The position numbers were made by a program, and so were the translations under genes. A stretch of 37,175 bases of DNA from Candidatus Aminicenantes bacterium JdFR-78. Lineage in GTDB: Bacteria; Acidobacteriota; Aminicenantia; JdFR-78. The notes below the pieces were generated by a model that saw nothing but the letters and a program-made list of their open reading frames with translations, had not been told where the DNA came from and made no database searches. Positions 8,710-16,921 of the stretch are shown piece after piece (the stretch's first letter is position 1; each line of letters opens with the position of its first letter). The stretch spans positions 115,991-153,165 of the forward strand of contig MTON01000003.1 in the NCBI GenBank assembly GCA_002010665.1, written 5' to 3'.

Positions 8710-9636
8710 CTAAAGACCTAAAACGCCTGGAAGTTTAGCAAATAATCTACTTTCCTCGAGATTTTTGAGACCACAGATGTATCTTGTTAATCGTTCAATT
8801 CCAATTCCAAATCCTGCTGATGGATAGAGACCTTTTTTGGCAAATTGAAGATAAATATCATAAACTTCTAATTCAATCCCTTTAAGCTCTATCCTCCTTT
8901 TTATCCTATCATACTCAAATTCCCTTTCTCCTCCTGAAAGAGCCTCTCCAAAACCTTCAGGATAAATTAAATCCATATCAACTAGATAACCTGGTCTATC
9001 AGGATATTCTCTGTCATAAAATTCTCTATTATCAATTGGAAAGTCTATAAGCCAGATAGGTTCTGAAATATCTGATGACAGTTTAATTTCGTAGTCCTGA
9101 CCGTAGGCTGAGATCGCTTCCTCATAAGAAATTTTTTCAAAAGGAGTATGCGGGATTTTGAGTTCTCGTCCGAAAAATTCAAGGTCATCCGAAAATTCTG
9201 ATTTTATTTTCTTAAAAACATGAATAAGTAACTCTTCACATAATTTCATCACCTCTTCTCTTTTCGCTTCTCTCACTTCTATATCCAATTGCACAAATTC
9301 AATCAAATGTCTTCCACTTCTCTGCCTTTCTACTGGTTCAATTCTAACATTTGGCGAAAAAGAGAAAATTTTAGGGATTGAAAGCAGAGAAATTTGTTTA
9401 TGGAAAATCATACTTTTAGTGAGCTGATATTTGAATCCATAACATTCAATTTCACCTCTGACTCTGTGGTCTGTTAAGGGGTCTGTTATAGGTGAAATCA
9501 CAACAGGAAGAATTTCAACAAATCCTTTTGAACCAAGAAAATCCCTTGAAAGTTTAATAATCTCGCTCTGAATTTTAACAGCCCTTTTTAATCTTTCTGA
9601 TTTTAATAAGGTTAAATATTTATCAGTGTCAAACAT
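8710..9636 (-). CDS. Archaeal-type asparagine synthetase A (AsnRS paralogue lacking the anticodon-binding domain)
   Basis: A 308-residue class IIb aminoacyl-tRNA synthetase catalytic core with no N-terminal OB-fold anticodon domain. Motif 2 is visible as VRIEPVERQRSGRHLIEFVQLD (split here: VRIEPVE, then RHLIEF), and motif 3 as AGFGIGIERLTRYICGL near the C-terminus. This arrangement matches the Pyrococcus abyssi asparagine synthetase-related protein, which makes asparagine from aspartate, ATP and ammonia. A truncated AsnRS used for something else cannot be excluded. The start is ATG 9636, with AAAGGAGG 6 bases upstream on the minus strand. It converges with tricorn, with a 26-base gap. Bacteria normally use the unrelated AsnA or AsnB, so horizontal transfer is plausible. 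Confidence 0.75.
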   Translation of the reverse strand: MFDTDKYLTLLKSERLKRAVKIQSEIIKLSRDFLGSKGFVEILPVVISPITDPLTDHRVRGEIECYGFKYQLTKSMIFHKQISLLSIPKIFSFSPNVRIEPVERQRSGRHLIEFVQLDIEVREAKREEVMKLCEELLIHVFKKIKSEFSDDLEFFGRELKIPHTPFEKISYEEAISAYGQDYEIKLSSDISEPIWLIDFPIDNREFYDREYPDRPGYLVDMDLIYPEGFGEALSGGEREFEYDRIKRRIELKGIELEVYDIYLQFAKKGLYPSAGFGIGIERLTRYICGLKNLEESRLFAKLPGVLGL

Positions 9637-9940
9637 CTTAAACCTCCTTTAATTAGATTTTTTGTTTTTAGGAAGGTATAGAACTATATTATCTTAGGCA
9701 GGTGTCCCCCTACAGAAGGGGGACATTATTATTGTTATTATTATTGAAGTTAGAGATAATAGAAATCAGGGAGGTAATTATCTTGACCTTTCCGTGATAT
9801 TCTTCGAATCTATCTTCAAATTTCATTTAGATTTTTCTTATAACACTAATTGAAATTAAAGTCAATATTTATAAAAAACTCTTTAAATTTTTGAAGGATT
9901 AAATTAATATTATTTTTTGATTAATATGGAGGAGGGTTAT
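9637..9940. other. Intergenic region between divergent genes (about 300 bases)
   Basis: This stretch separates the divergently transcribed asparagine synthetase and amidohydrolase genes. It has no convincing reading frame. It holds the two Shine-Dalgarno sequences at its ends, a perfect inverted repeat at 9703-9725 and an adjoining ATT-rich tract. A weak promoter candidate for the amidohydrolase operon is TTGAAA at 9850-9855 with TAAAAA 16 bases on. No good -35/-10 pair was found for the minus-strand gene. Confidence 0.6.
9703..9725. other. GC-rich hairpin (9-bp stem, 5-base loop)
   Basis: TGTCCCCCT (9703-9711) is the exact reverse complement of AGGGGGACA (9717-9725), with loop ACAGA. It stands out sharply from the AT-rich surroundings. 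On the plus strand it is followed by a TTATTATTGTTATTATT-type tract, somewhat like an intrinsic terminator, but no plus-strand gene ends upstream of it. It could act in the leader of either divergent gene or be an operator. Confidence 0.7.
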
Positions 9941-11575
9941 ATGAGGGCTAAAAAGTTTCTCAAGGTAGTTTATGTGTGTTTTTTTATTCTGTGTGGAGGG
10001 CTTTATACATATTCTAACAGTGGACTTCATGAAGTGTGGGCAATAAAAAATTGTAAAATTTACACACTGAATGGAGCTCCAATTGAAAAAGGAACAATAG
10101 TAATAAGAAAGGGATTAATTGAGGCAGTTGGTACGGATATTAAGATCCCTCCTGATGCTGAGATAATTGATGCTTCTAATTTGATTGCTTATCCAGGTTT
10201 AATTGATGGTCTCGGTAAGTCATTTCTAAAATTGCCGAAGAAAAAAATAGATATGCAGAGATTAGCTTCAGGTGAATTCACTGATGAGGATAGAGGCATA
10301 ACACCTGGTCGAGAAGCCTTTGAGTTAGTGGAATTCAGTAAAGCCACACTCGATAAGTTCCATAGATATGGATTTACCACAGTACAGATAATTCCAGAGA
10401 GAGGAATTTTAACTGGTCAGGCATCAATATTTAATCTAATAGGAAATGAGAAAAATAAAGCTCTTCTCTTAAAAGATACTCTATTAGGCATTGGATTTTC
10501 TCCAGGAATGTTTGGCGTTTACCCAAGTTCTCTGATGGGTGTTGTTGCTTTTTTGAGGCAGACCTTTTCAGATGTGATTTATTACAATATGCATTTCAAT
10601 CGCTGGAAAAAAGAAATGAATGGACTGATTCGACCAGTTTATAATTTAAATTTTGAAATTTTGGATGATTTCATAACTGGGAAAAAACCAGTAGTATTTT
10701 TCTGTAGAAATCAGCATGATATAAAAAGAGCATTGAAATTAAGTAAAGAGTTTAATTTAAATTATTTTATTTGTGATTTGGGGAGTGAGGCATTCAGAGT
10801 TATTCCTGAATTAAAAAAAGCGAGAGCACGTCTTTTTCTCACAGTTGAATTCAAAGTACCATCTACAAGCATTTATGCACGCAAAGGAAAATCAATAAAA
10901 GAAAAAGCAGAGAAAGAAATCTATCCAAAGAATCCTGCAAAGATTGCAGAAGCTGGTATTCCTTTTGCGTTTTCTTCCCTTGGGACAAATTCTCCCGAGA
11001 AAATGATAGAAGGGATAAGAAAAGCAATTGAAAATGGCTTATCAAAAGAAGACGTTTTAAAAGCTTTAACAATAGTGCCCTCATCTTTTATGGGACTTTC
11101 TAAAGCTCTTGGAACAATTGAGCCTGGTAAAATAGCTAATCTAATATTAATGGAGGGCGAGATATTTTCTAAAGATGCAAAGGTTCGTTATGTATTCGTA
11201 GATGGAAAGAAATTTGAGATAAAGAAAAAAGAAGTTAAAAAAGGAAAAGAAGCAAAAGTGAATGTAACTGGAAAATGGGGGTTCGAAGTTCAAACAGAAA
11301 TGGGGACAATGACATTTACAGTGGAATTCAAACAGGAGGAATCAAGTCTTTCTGGAAAATTAATAAGTCAATTTGGAACTTTTGAATTCTCAGATGGCAC
11401 GGTCTCTGGAAATGAAATTTCCTTTGATGTAACCATATTTTTTGGAGGTCAAGAGATGGAGCTTGCCTTCTCAGGAGTCGTGGAGGAGGACACCATGACA
11501 GGAACTGTGGTTCAGGGAAGCATGGGTTCTGCTGAGTTTACTGCAAAACGAATACCAGAAGGAGGAGAAAGATGA
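9941..11575 (+). CDS. Exported amidohydrolase-like protein with degenerate metal site (pseudoenzyme)
   Basis: A 544-residue protein. ATG 9941 is preferred because GGAGGAGG lies just upstream and it opens a signal peptide (hydrophobic residues 7-24). Residues about 30-430 follow the imidazolonepropionase-like amidohydrolase pattern: small beta-sandwich, ASNLIAYPGLID, barrel, and the C-terminal ALTIVPSSFMGLSKALGTIEPGKIANLILMEG segment (ending about 410). The metal-binding HxH that should follow PGLID is replaced by L91-G-K93, and the distal Asp region reads FSSLGTN, so hydrolysis is unlikely. After a Lys-rich linker a beta-rich domain (about 440-540) begins GKWGFEVQTEMGTMTF. First of three overlapping amidohydrolase genes; it may scaffold or stabilise its active neighbour. 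Confidence 0.85.
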   Translation: MRAKKFLKVVYVCFFILCGGLYTYSNSGLHEVWAIKNCKIYTLNGAPIEKGTIVIRKGLIEAVGTDIKIPPDAEIIDASNLIAYPGLIDGLGKSFLKLPKKKIDMQRLASGEFTDEDRGITPGREAFELVEFSKATLDKFHRYGFTTVQIIPERGILTGQASIFNLIGNEKNKALLLKDTLLGIGFSPGMFGVYPSSLMGVVAFLRQTFSDVIYYNMHFNRWKKEMNGLIRPVYNLNFEILDDFITGKKPVVFFCRNQHDIKRALKLSKEFNLNYFICDLGSEAFRVIPELKKARARLFLTVEFKVPSTSIYARKGKSIKEKAEKEIYPKNPAKIAEAGIPFAFSSLGTNSPEKMIEGIRKAIENGLSKEDVLKALTIVPSSFMGLSKALGTIEPGKIANLILMEGEIFSKDAKVRYVFVDGKKFEIKKKEVKKGKEAKVNVTGKWGFEVQTEMGTMTFTVEFKQEESSLSGKLISQFGTFEFSDGTVSGNEISFDVTIFFGGQEMELAFSGVVEEDTMTGTVVQGSMGSAEFTAKRIPEGGER

Positions 11576-12888
11576 GGAGAAAGATTCTATTATTTTTTAT
11601 ATTTTTAATTTCTTTGAATCTTACAAGTCTATATGCTCAGGATATTCTCCTCCTTAAAAATGGTAATATTATTACAATCAGTGGTGAAAACATTATGGGA
11701 GGAGATATCCTTATAAAAAATGGTAAAATTGCGAGAATAGGGAAGAATTTGAAAGCTCCTTCAAAGGCAAAAGTAATTGATCTAAAGGGCAAATGGGTTA
11801 TGCCGGGAATAATTGATTCCCATTCTCACATAGCAATAGAAGGTGGTGTAAACGAAATGGGGGATTTGATAATTGCAGAAGTAGATGTAAAGGATGTTAT
11901 AAATCCAGAAGATATTAATATATGGTATGCCCTCACAGGGGGCGTGACAACAATACATACCATGCATGGTTCTGGAAATCCAATAGGTGGAAGAGGAATA
12001 GTTCTGAAACTGAGATGGGGCAAGAGTGCAGAGGAGATGATTTTCAAGGGAGCACCAAGAACAATAAAATGGGCTCTTGGTGAAAATCCAAAACAAACGA
12101 ATTTTTCAAGGCAAGGAAAACCTCGCTATCCGAGAACAAGGATGGGAGTTGAGGCATCTATACGGAAAATTTTTGAGGAAGCAAAAGATTATATGAAGAA
12201 GTGGGAGGAGTATAAGAAGGCATTAAAAAAGAGAAAAAAAGGACCTTTACCTCTTCCTCCGAGGAAAGATTATCGCCTTGAAGTAATTGCTGATATTCTC
12301 AAAGGAAAATACTGGGTTCACTGTCACGGCTATCAATCAGAGGAAATGGTTTCAATTATGAAATTATGTCATGAATATGGTGTAAAACTTGTGAGTTTCG
12401 AACATGGTTTAGAAGGATATAGAATAACGAACGAACTTGTTAAATATGGAGTAGCTGTATCTACTTTTGCTGATAGCTGGGCATATAAGTGGGAAGCCTA
12501 TCATACAATGCCTCATAGTACTGCTTTAATGGTGAAAAGGGGCGTTCTTGTAGCTCTTAATTCAGATAGCGCAGAACGAATGAGAAGACTTTATCATGAA
12601 GCAGCTAAGACAATTAGATTTGGGGACTTATCAGAAATTGAAGCACTAAAGACAATTACAATTAATCCTGCAAAAATATTAGGAATAGATAAATGGGTTG
12701 GGACCATTGAAGTTGGTAAGGATGCTGACCTTGCAATATTTAGTAAACATCCTCTCGATCCATACACAATATGTGAAATGACAATAATAGATGGTCAAAT
12801 TTATTTTGATCGTGCAAAATATCTTGAGGAGATGAAGAAAAAAGAAAAAGAAGCAAAGAAGAAAGAAGAGAAGGGAAAGAAAATTTAA
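11572..12888 (+). CDS. Exported metal-dependent amidohydrolase (catalytically intact member of the triplet)
   Basis: A 438-residue imidazolonepropionase-like amidohydrolase with signal peptide (residues 1-22, LYA-QD). Metal ligands are intact: D82-S-H84-S-H86 after MPGI, H250-C-H252, H279 and D332 in ALNSDSAE. The C-terminal INPAKILGIDKWVGTIEVGKDADLAIF segment is typical. The substrate is unknown; related secreted enzymes include dipeptidases/prolidases and other amide or lactam hydrolases. The protein ends in a Lys/Glu-rich tail. The ATG overlaps the stop of the preceding gene (ATGA), with GGAGGAG upstream. With the two degenerate flanking paralogues it probably forms one operon and perhaps one periplasmic complex. 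Confidence 0.88.
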   Translation: MRRKILLFFIFLISLNLTSLYAQDILLLKNGNIITISGENIMGGDILIKNGKIARIGKNLKAPSKAKVIDLKGKWVMPGIIDSHSHIAIEGGVNEMGDLIIAEVDVKDVINPEDINIWYALTGGVTTIHTMHGSGNPIGGRGIVLKLRWGKSAEEMIFKGAPRTIKWALGENPKQTNFSRQGKPRYPRTRMGVEASIRKIFEEAKDYMKKWEEYKKALKKRKKGPLPLPPRKDYRLEVIADILKGKYWVHCHGYQSEEMVSIMKLCHEYGVKLVSFEHGLEGYRITNELVKYGVAVSTFADSWAYKWEAYHTMPHSTALMVKRGVLVALNSDSAERMRRLYHEAAKTIRFGDLSEIEALKTITINPAKILGIDKWVGTIEVGKDADLAIFSKHPLDPYTICEMTIIDGQIYFDRAKYLEEMKKKEKEAKKKEEKGKKI

Positions 12889-12900
12889 GGAGGAAAAGCC

Positions 12901-14190
12901 ATGAAAAAATTATCATATATAATACCTATTGTCCTCACATTTATATTCCTTGCCTTAGCAAAAACGCCTTCTATTATACTAATAAAAAATGCGACAATAA
13001 TTCCTGTTACCTCTCCTGAGATTAAGAATGGTTGTTTATTAATAAAAAATGGGAAAATCGAAGCTATTGGTAAGAAGATCGAGGCTCCTCCAGGCGCTAA
13101 GATAATAGACGCCTCAGGTAAATATGTTTATCCTGGTTTTATAGATGGATTCACCCATCTTGGTTTAATTGAAATAAGTGCTATACCAAGCACTGTTGAT
13201 GTTCAGGAGCTTGGGAAATTTAATCCGGAATTGAAAGTCGCATGGGCAATTAATCCCCATTCAGTCCATTTTGCAACAAGCAGGGTGAATGGCACCACTA
13301 CTGCACTGGTTGCTCCTAGAGGAGGTTTATTCCCTGGGTTATCAGCTTTAGTCAAAATGAATGGCTGGACTTTTGAAGAAATGGTCTTAAAAGAAGTTGC
13401 TACTTCTGTAATTAATTTTCCTGTTATTCCAAGTAGACGCAGAGGAAGAGCACCTGAGTCTGAAAAGGAAAGGGAAAAAGAGGTCTCAAAATTAATGAAA
13501 GAATTAAAAAATTATTTAAAAGAAGCAAGAAGGTATATGGAGCTTAAAGAAATTGCTGAATCAAATCCAGAGATTTCTCCTCCAGAAACAAATTTAAAGT
13601 ACGAAGCTTTGATTCCTGTTTTAAAAGGAGAATTACCGGTTATTATTACAGTAAACAAGGCTAAGGATATTGAGAGGGCAATTGAATTTGTCAAAAAAGA
13701 AAAATTAAAGGCAATTTTTAGAGGCTGTCTCCAAGGTTTTAAAATCGCAAATAAAATAAAGGAAGCAAATATTCCTGTTATTATAGGTAGTCTCTATACC
13801 AATCCTGCAGAACCTGAAGATGGATATGATGCTCCTTTCCGAAATGTTGTAAAACTTGCTGAAGCAGGAATAATTTTCTGTTTTTCTTCAGGAGGAAATC
13901 CAGCTATTGCAAAGGATTTGACATATCATGCAGCTCGAGCAGTAGCCTTTGGATTACCTCATGAGAAAGCTATTAAAGCTCTGACCATTAATCCTGCAAA
14001 AATTTTTGGAGTGGATAATCGCATCGGGAGTTTGGAGACGGGAAAGGATGCTGATCTTTTCATATGCACAGGAGACCCTCTTGACATAAGGACTGAAATA
14101 ACAAATCTCTTTATCAATGGTAAAGAAATTGATCTTTCCAACTGGTGGACAGATTTAGAGAAAAAATGGAAAAAACGCCCTATTAAATAG
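12901..14190 (+). CDS. Exported amidohydrolase-like protein with partly lost metal site
   Basis: A 429-residue paralogue with signal peptide (residues 1-20) and the same overall fold: ASGKYVYPGFID at the first barrel strand and a C-terminal INPAKIFGVDNRIGSLETGKDADLFI segment. Of the first HxH only H86 remains (D82-G-F84-T-H86). The position equivalent to HCH of the upstream enzyme reads ITVNK, and the distal Asp is replaced (FSSGGN). It is therefore likely inactive or uses a different chemistry. A charged insert (about 185-220) is rich in Lys/Glu/Arg. AAGGAGG lies 8 bases before the ATG, and the gap to the previous gene is 12 bases. Last gene of the amidohydrolase operon. Confidence 0.85.
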   Translation: MKKLSYIIPIVLTFIFLALAKTPSIILIKNATIIPVTSPEIKNGCLLIKNGKIEAIGKKIEAPPGAKIIDASGKYVYPGFIDGFTHLGLIEISAIPSTVDVQELGKFNPELKVAWAINPHSVHFATSRVNGTTTALVAPRGGLFPGLSALVKMNGWTFEEMVLKEVATSVINFPVIPSRRRGRAPESEKEREKEVSKLMKELKNYLKEARRYMELKEIAESNPEISPPETNLKYEALIPVLKGELPVIITVNKAKDIERAIEFVKKEKLKAIFRGCLQGFKIANKIKEANIPVIIGSLYTNPAEPEDGYDAPFRNVVKLAEAGIIFCFSSGGNPAIAKDLTYHAARAVAFGLPHEKAIKALTINPAKIFGVDNRIGSLETGKDADLFICTGDPLDIRTEITNLFINGKEIDLSNWWTDLEKKWKKRPIK

Positions 14191-14222
14191 AAATTTTATG
14201 AGTTATAAAAAAGTTCAATAGC

Positions 14223-14251
14223 TTGACAAAGAAAGGGGTTTCATTTAACTT
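14223..14251 (+). promoter_or_regulatory. Promoter of tRNA-Val
   Basis: TTGACA (14223-14228), a 17-base spacer and TAACTT (14246-14251). The expected start near 14258 is about 10 bases before the mature tRNA. The -10 box is only a moderate match, the -35 is perfect. Confidence 0.6.
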
Positions 14252-14267
14252 AGTTAGTAGCCCTTAA

Positions 14268-14342
14268 GGGCGGTTAGCTCAGGGGTAGAGTACCGGTCTT
14301 ACAAACCGGGGGTCACTGGTTCGAATCCAGTACCGCCCACCA
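14268..14342 (+). tRNA. tRNA-Val (anticodon UAC), CCA encoded
   Basis: A complete cloverleaf can be drawn. The acceptor stem GGGCGGT/ACCGCCC spans 14268-14274 and 14332-14338. The D arm GCTC...GAGT closes with one G-T pair. The anticodon stem CCGGT/ACCGG flanks loop CTTACAA with anticodon TAC at 14300-14302. The T arm ACTGG-TTCGAAT-CCAGT spans 14315-14331. Discriminator A is followed by an encoded CCA at 14340-14342. UAC reads GUA and other valine codons. Confidence 0.97.
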
Positions 14343-14386
14343 CTATATTAAGTGTTTTGTTCTGAGATGCAAAATATTTTAAAATT

Positions 14387-15172
14387 TTATTTCCTGTAAG
14401 CCAATCTCCAAAACAAAATAACTGCGAAAAAATTTAAAAGTAGACCTAATAATCCAATCTCGGGATCAAAAATTTTGCGAGAAGCTATATTTAAAACTCC
14501 AGCTTTTTCCCCTATTCCAAAAAGAGTATAAGAAAGGGCATTCCATAATGCATGGGCAATAGAAGGTGCAAGGAGTGACCCTGACATTTGTCGGAGAAAA
14601 CCAAAAACAAATCCTATAAACAGAATATTAATCAAATAAACAGGAATATGTATTCCAGTAAGGTGAAAAACCATTTTTGTAACAGCATAATGCCACAGAC
14701 AGAAAATAACACTCGTCCAGACTAATCCTATCCATGATTTAAAACCACTCTTTTCTATAATTCCCCATAACCAGCCACGAAAAAATCCTTCCTCAGTTAG
14801 GAAAACTCCAATTAAGCCTACTAGAAATAAAATCAAAATATTTTTTATGGTGTCTAATACAAAAATATTATTTGCCTGAATATTTCCAGTTGTCCATGCA
14901 ATTAAACCTGTTATCCCAATAACTATTATTGGATAAAATAAAGCCAAAATTATAGGGGAAGACTTTCCAATTCTAATTCCTATATTTCTTATGCCCAGCC
15001 CAGTTAAGACCCATAGCAGTAGATTAAGGGGAAGCAAAACCAATGCATATGCATTTTCTTTTCCTGTGAGAGCAGTAATAGCTGGAGATAAAATAAGCAC
15101 AAGAATGCTACCAATAATAGTCCAAATAAAATAATTTTTAATAAAACTTCTATGAAACTTTTGTTTCTGCAT
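14387..15172 (-). CDS. CPBP family intramembrane metalloprotease (CAAX protease-like)
   Basis: A 261-residue membrane protein with about eight hydrophobic segments. The three CPBP/ABI motifs are all present: E127-E128-GFFR132, F157-CLW-H161, and H207-ALW-N211. These form the zinc-coordinating site in Rce1-like proteases. Its substrate is unknown; members cleave prenylated proteins, bacteriocin-related peptides or anti-sigma factors. The start is ATG 15172 with AAGGAG upstream on the minus strand, behind a strong promoter (15217-15245). It converges with the tRNA gene and is divergent from the frameshifted gene pair beginning at 15397. Confidence 0.88.
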   Translation of the reverse strand: MQKQKFHRSFIKNYFIWTIIGSILVLILSPAITALTGKENAYALVLLPLNLLLWVLTGLGIRNIGIRIGKSSPIILALFYPIIVIGITGLIAWTTGNIQANNIFVLDTIKNILILFLVGLIGVFLTEEGFFRGWLWGIIEKSGFKSWIGLVWTSVIFCLWHYAVTKMVFHLTGIHIPVYLINILFIGFVFGFLRQMSGSLLAPSIAHALWNALSYTLFGIGEKAGVLNIASRKIFDPEIGLLGLLLNFFAVILFWRLAYRK

Positions 15173-15216
15173 TTAATTAGGCTCCTTTTTAAAGATTTTC
15201 ATTTTTTGTTATTTGT

Positions 15217-15245
15217 AATCTATCCTAGAAAAAAATCAGTGTCAA
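15217..15245 (-). promoter_or_regulatory. Promoter of the CPBP protease gene
   Basis: On the minus strand: TTGACA (15245-15240), 17 bases, TAGATT (15222-15217), a 5/6 match to TATAAT. The expected start near 15210 gives a leader of about 38 bases that contains the Shine-Dalgarno of the gene starting at 15172. Confidence 0.72.
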
Positions 15246-15347
15246 TTATGTTAATTTTGATTTATATAGAGATTATTTAAAAATTTAAAATTAAATTTAT
15301 TGATAATTATCTCCAAATATTTCAAAGTATTCTATTTGTACATTATC

Positions 15348-15375
15348 TTGACAGGATTTCTCTGTGTATTATATT
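15348..15375 (+). promoter_or_regulatory. Promoter in front of the frameshifted gene pair
   Basis: TTGACA (15348-15353), 16 bases, TATATT (15370-15375). It lies 21 bases before the ATG at 15397, so the promoter appears intact although the genes downstream are broken. Confidence 0.65.
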
Positions 15376-15396
15376 TTGGGATAAATAAGATAAAAA

Positions 15397-15879
15397 ATGA
15401 ATTCAGACATAATCCGAACAGCATTAGGATTAATAGCTGGACTTATAGGATATTTAACTATAATTTTTATAAATACTTATTGGGAGGAATTAATTGTTGC
15501 GGCTTTTATTGGTTAGGTGGCTGGAATTGTTGATAAGTCTAAGGAGAAAACTATAATAGGAATATTATTCTGTTCAGGGGGATTGTATTTAGGTTTGCTT
15601 TTATCAATTGTTTTAGGTGATATTTATCTCTTCCTGGAGGTTCTTGGACTATAGCTGGAGCTTCAATAGGATTAGTCTTTGGAATTTATGACCACTCTAT
15701 TTTAAGAGCTATCAGTGGTTTTATTTTAGGATCTTTTGGAGTATTATTAGGCGAAGCTTCTCCATATTTTACCCCTTTTTATAGAGAGTATAAAATTTAC
15801 GGATAGGCAGCTAATAATCTTTATTTCATCAGGACTTTCTATTAATTTATTTACAGCTTTTACTCAGAAATTGAGATAA
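15397..15879 (+). pseudogene. Broken gene for a small Gly-rich membrane protein
   Basis: From ATG 15397 the frame reads MNSDIIRTALGLIAGLIGYL and on to an in-frame TAG at 15514-15516, then continues in the same frame (VAGIVDKSKEKTIIGILF) to about 15630. There the coherent reading shifts by one base: LPGGSWTIAGASIGLVFGIY continues to a TAG at 15804. It then returns to the original frame (QLIIFISSGLSINLFTAF) and ends at TAA 15877-15879. All segments are hydrophobic and Gly-rich and look like one protein of about 160 residues with four to five helices. One nonsense codon and two compensating shifts imply decay or local sequence error. I do not recognise the family. The next gene starts one base after the stop. 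Confidence 0.72.
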
Positions 15880-15880
15880 A

Positions 15881-16897
15881 ATGAAGAATAACAAAATTTC
15901 TCGAAGAGATTTTTTAGATTATGCTTTAAAAGGTTCAATTGCATTATCAAGTACTATTTTATCCAGCGCATGCATTAGAGAAGGAAATCCACGAAGAGTT
16001 TCCATGAATCACTTTATGTCTGAAGGAAAACCTCTTTTAATTATGGTTGAAGGAGAAAATATTAAAAATATGCTTTCAAAAGGAATTCAAGCACTAAAAG
16101 TAAGAAAATATTAAAAGGGAAGAATCTTGTTATAAAACCAAATGTTACTTGGTCACAGCCTTATCCAGTAACTACAGATCCTCTTCTTTTAGAAGGAATT
16201 ATAACTCTGGCTAAATCTGCTCAGTGTAAGGAAATTATAATTTGTGATGGTCCTTCATCTACTGGATTTCATGCCTATTATATTTTTTCATCCCTTAGAA
16301 TACCTTAGATTAAAAGAAAATAATAGAGTCAAAGTAAAATGCATAGATCCCATTAGAAGAACAGAATTTGTGAAAATTAAAAATGTAAGATGGAAAGTAA
16401 ATCCTTCCCTTTTAATAAGTAAAAATATTCAAAATGCTGATATAGTGATTAATACTGCTATTCCAAAAAGACATCATTCTGCAGATTTTAGTTGTGCATT
16501 AAAAAATTGTTTTGAGTGTATATATGACACTTTTCGAATGTATGCCCATAAAAAACATTTAACGGAGAAGGAAAAAGGTGAGATTTACTTCGACAAGGCT
16601 TTAGCTGAATTTGCAGATGCAGTTAGACCAGAACTAACTATAGTTGATGCTCGATCAATTCTTATTAAAGGAGGTCTAATCCTTGAAGGGAAAGCAGAAG
16701 TAAAAAAGGGATTAAATAAGCTTATTATTTCTAGGGATGTAGTAGCAGTGGACAGTTATTGTGCCCAATTAATGGAGGAATACGACAATACTTTTGAATC
16801 AATGAAAAGAGTTGCTCGCCAAATTAGATATGCAGAAAATTTAGGACTTGGCACAGGAGATTTAAGTAAAGTTGAAATCATAGAATTAAAAGAATAA
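15881..16897 (+). pseudogene. Frameshifted DUF362-type protein with Tat lipoprotein signal
   Basis: ATG 15881 begins a twin-arginine signal (SRRDFL at residues 7-12, then a hydrophobic stretch and LSSAC lipobox). The frame stops at 16112-16114, but the homologous reading shifts near 16098 in an A-run to frame 1 (KKILKGKNLVIKPNVTWSQP, then IIICDGPSSTGF). It shifts back near 16290 in a T-run, and runs on to 16897 through VINTAIPKRHHSADFSCALKN, the DUF362 core. The product would be about 335 residues, typical of Tat-exported DUF362 proteins found near Fe-S or redox genes. Two compensating single-base shifts in homopolymers suggest recent inactivation, sequencing error, or slippage. The remainder is well preserved. 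Confidence 0.8.
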
Positions 16898-16921
16898 CAG
16901 AATTAAATAAGCATTATTCTC

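Noticed and set aside
9725-9745. ATT trinucleotide tract as a microsatellite or terminator
   Set aside because: Short, interrupted, and no plus-strand gene ends before it; it is noted only with the adjacent hairpin.
15300-15533. Plus-strand open frame of 77 codons
   Set aside because: It spans the promoter and reads the broken membrane-protein gene in another frame; the coherent hydrophobic reading starts at 15397.
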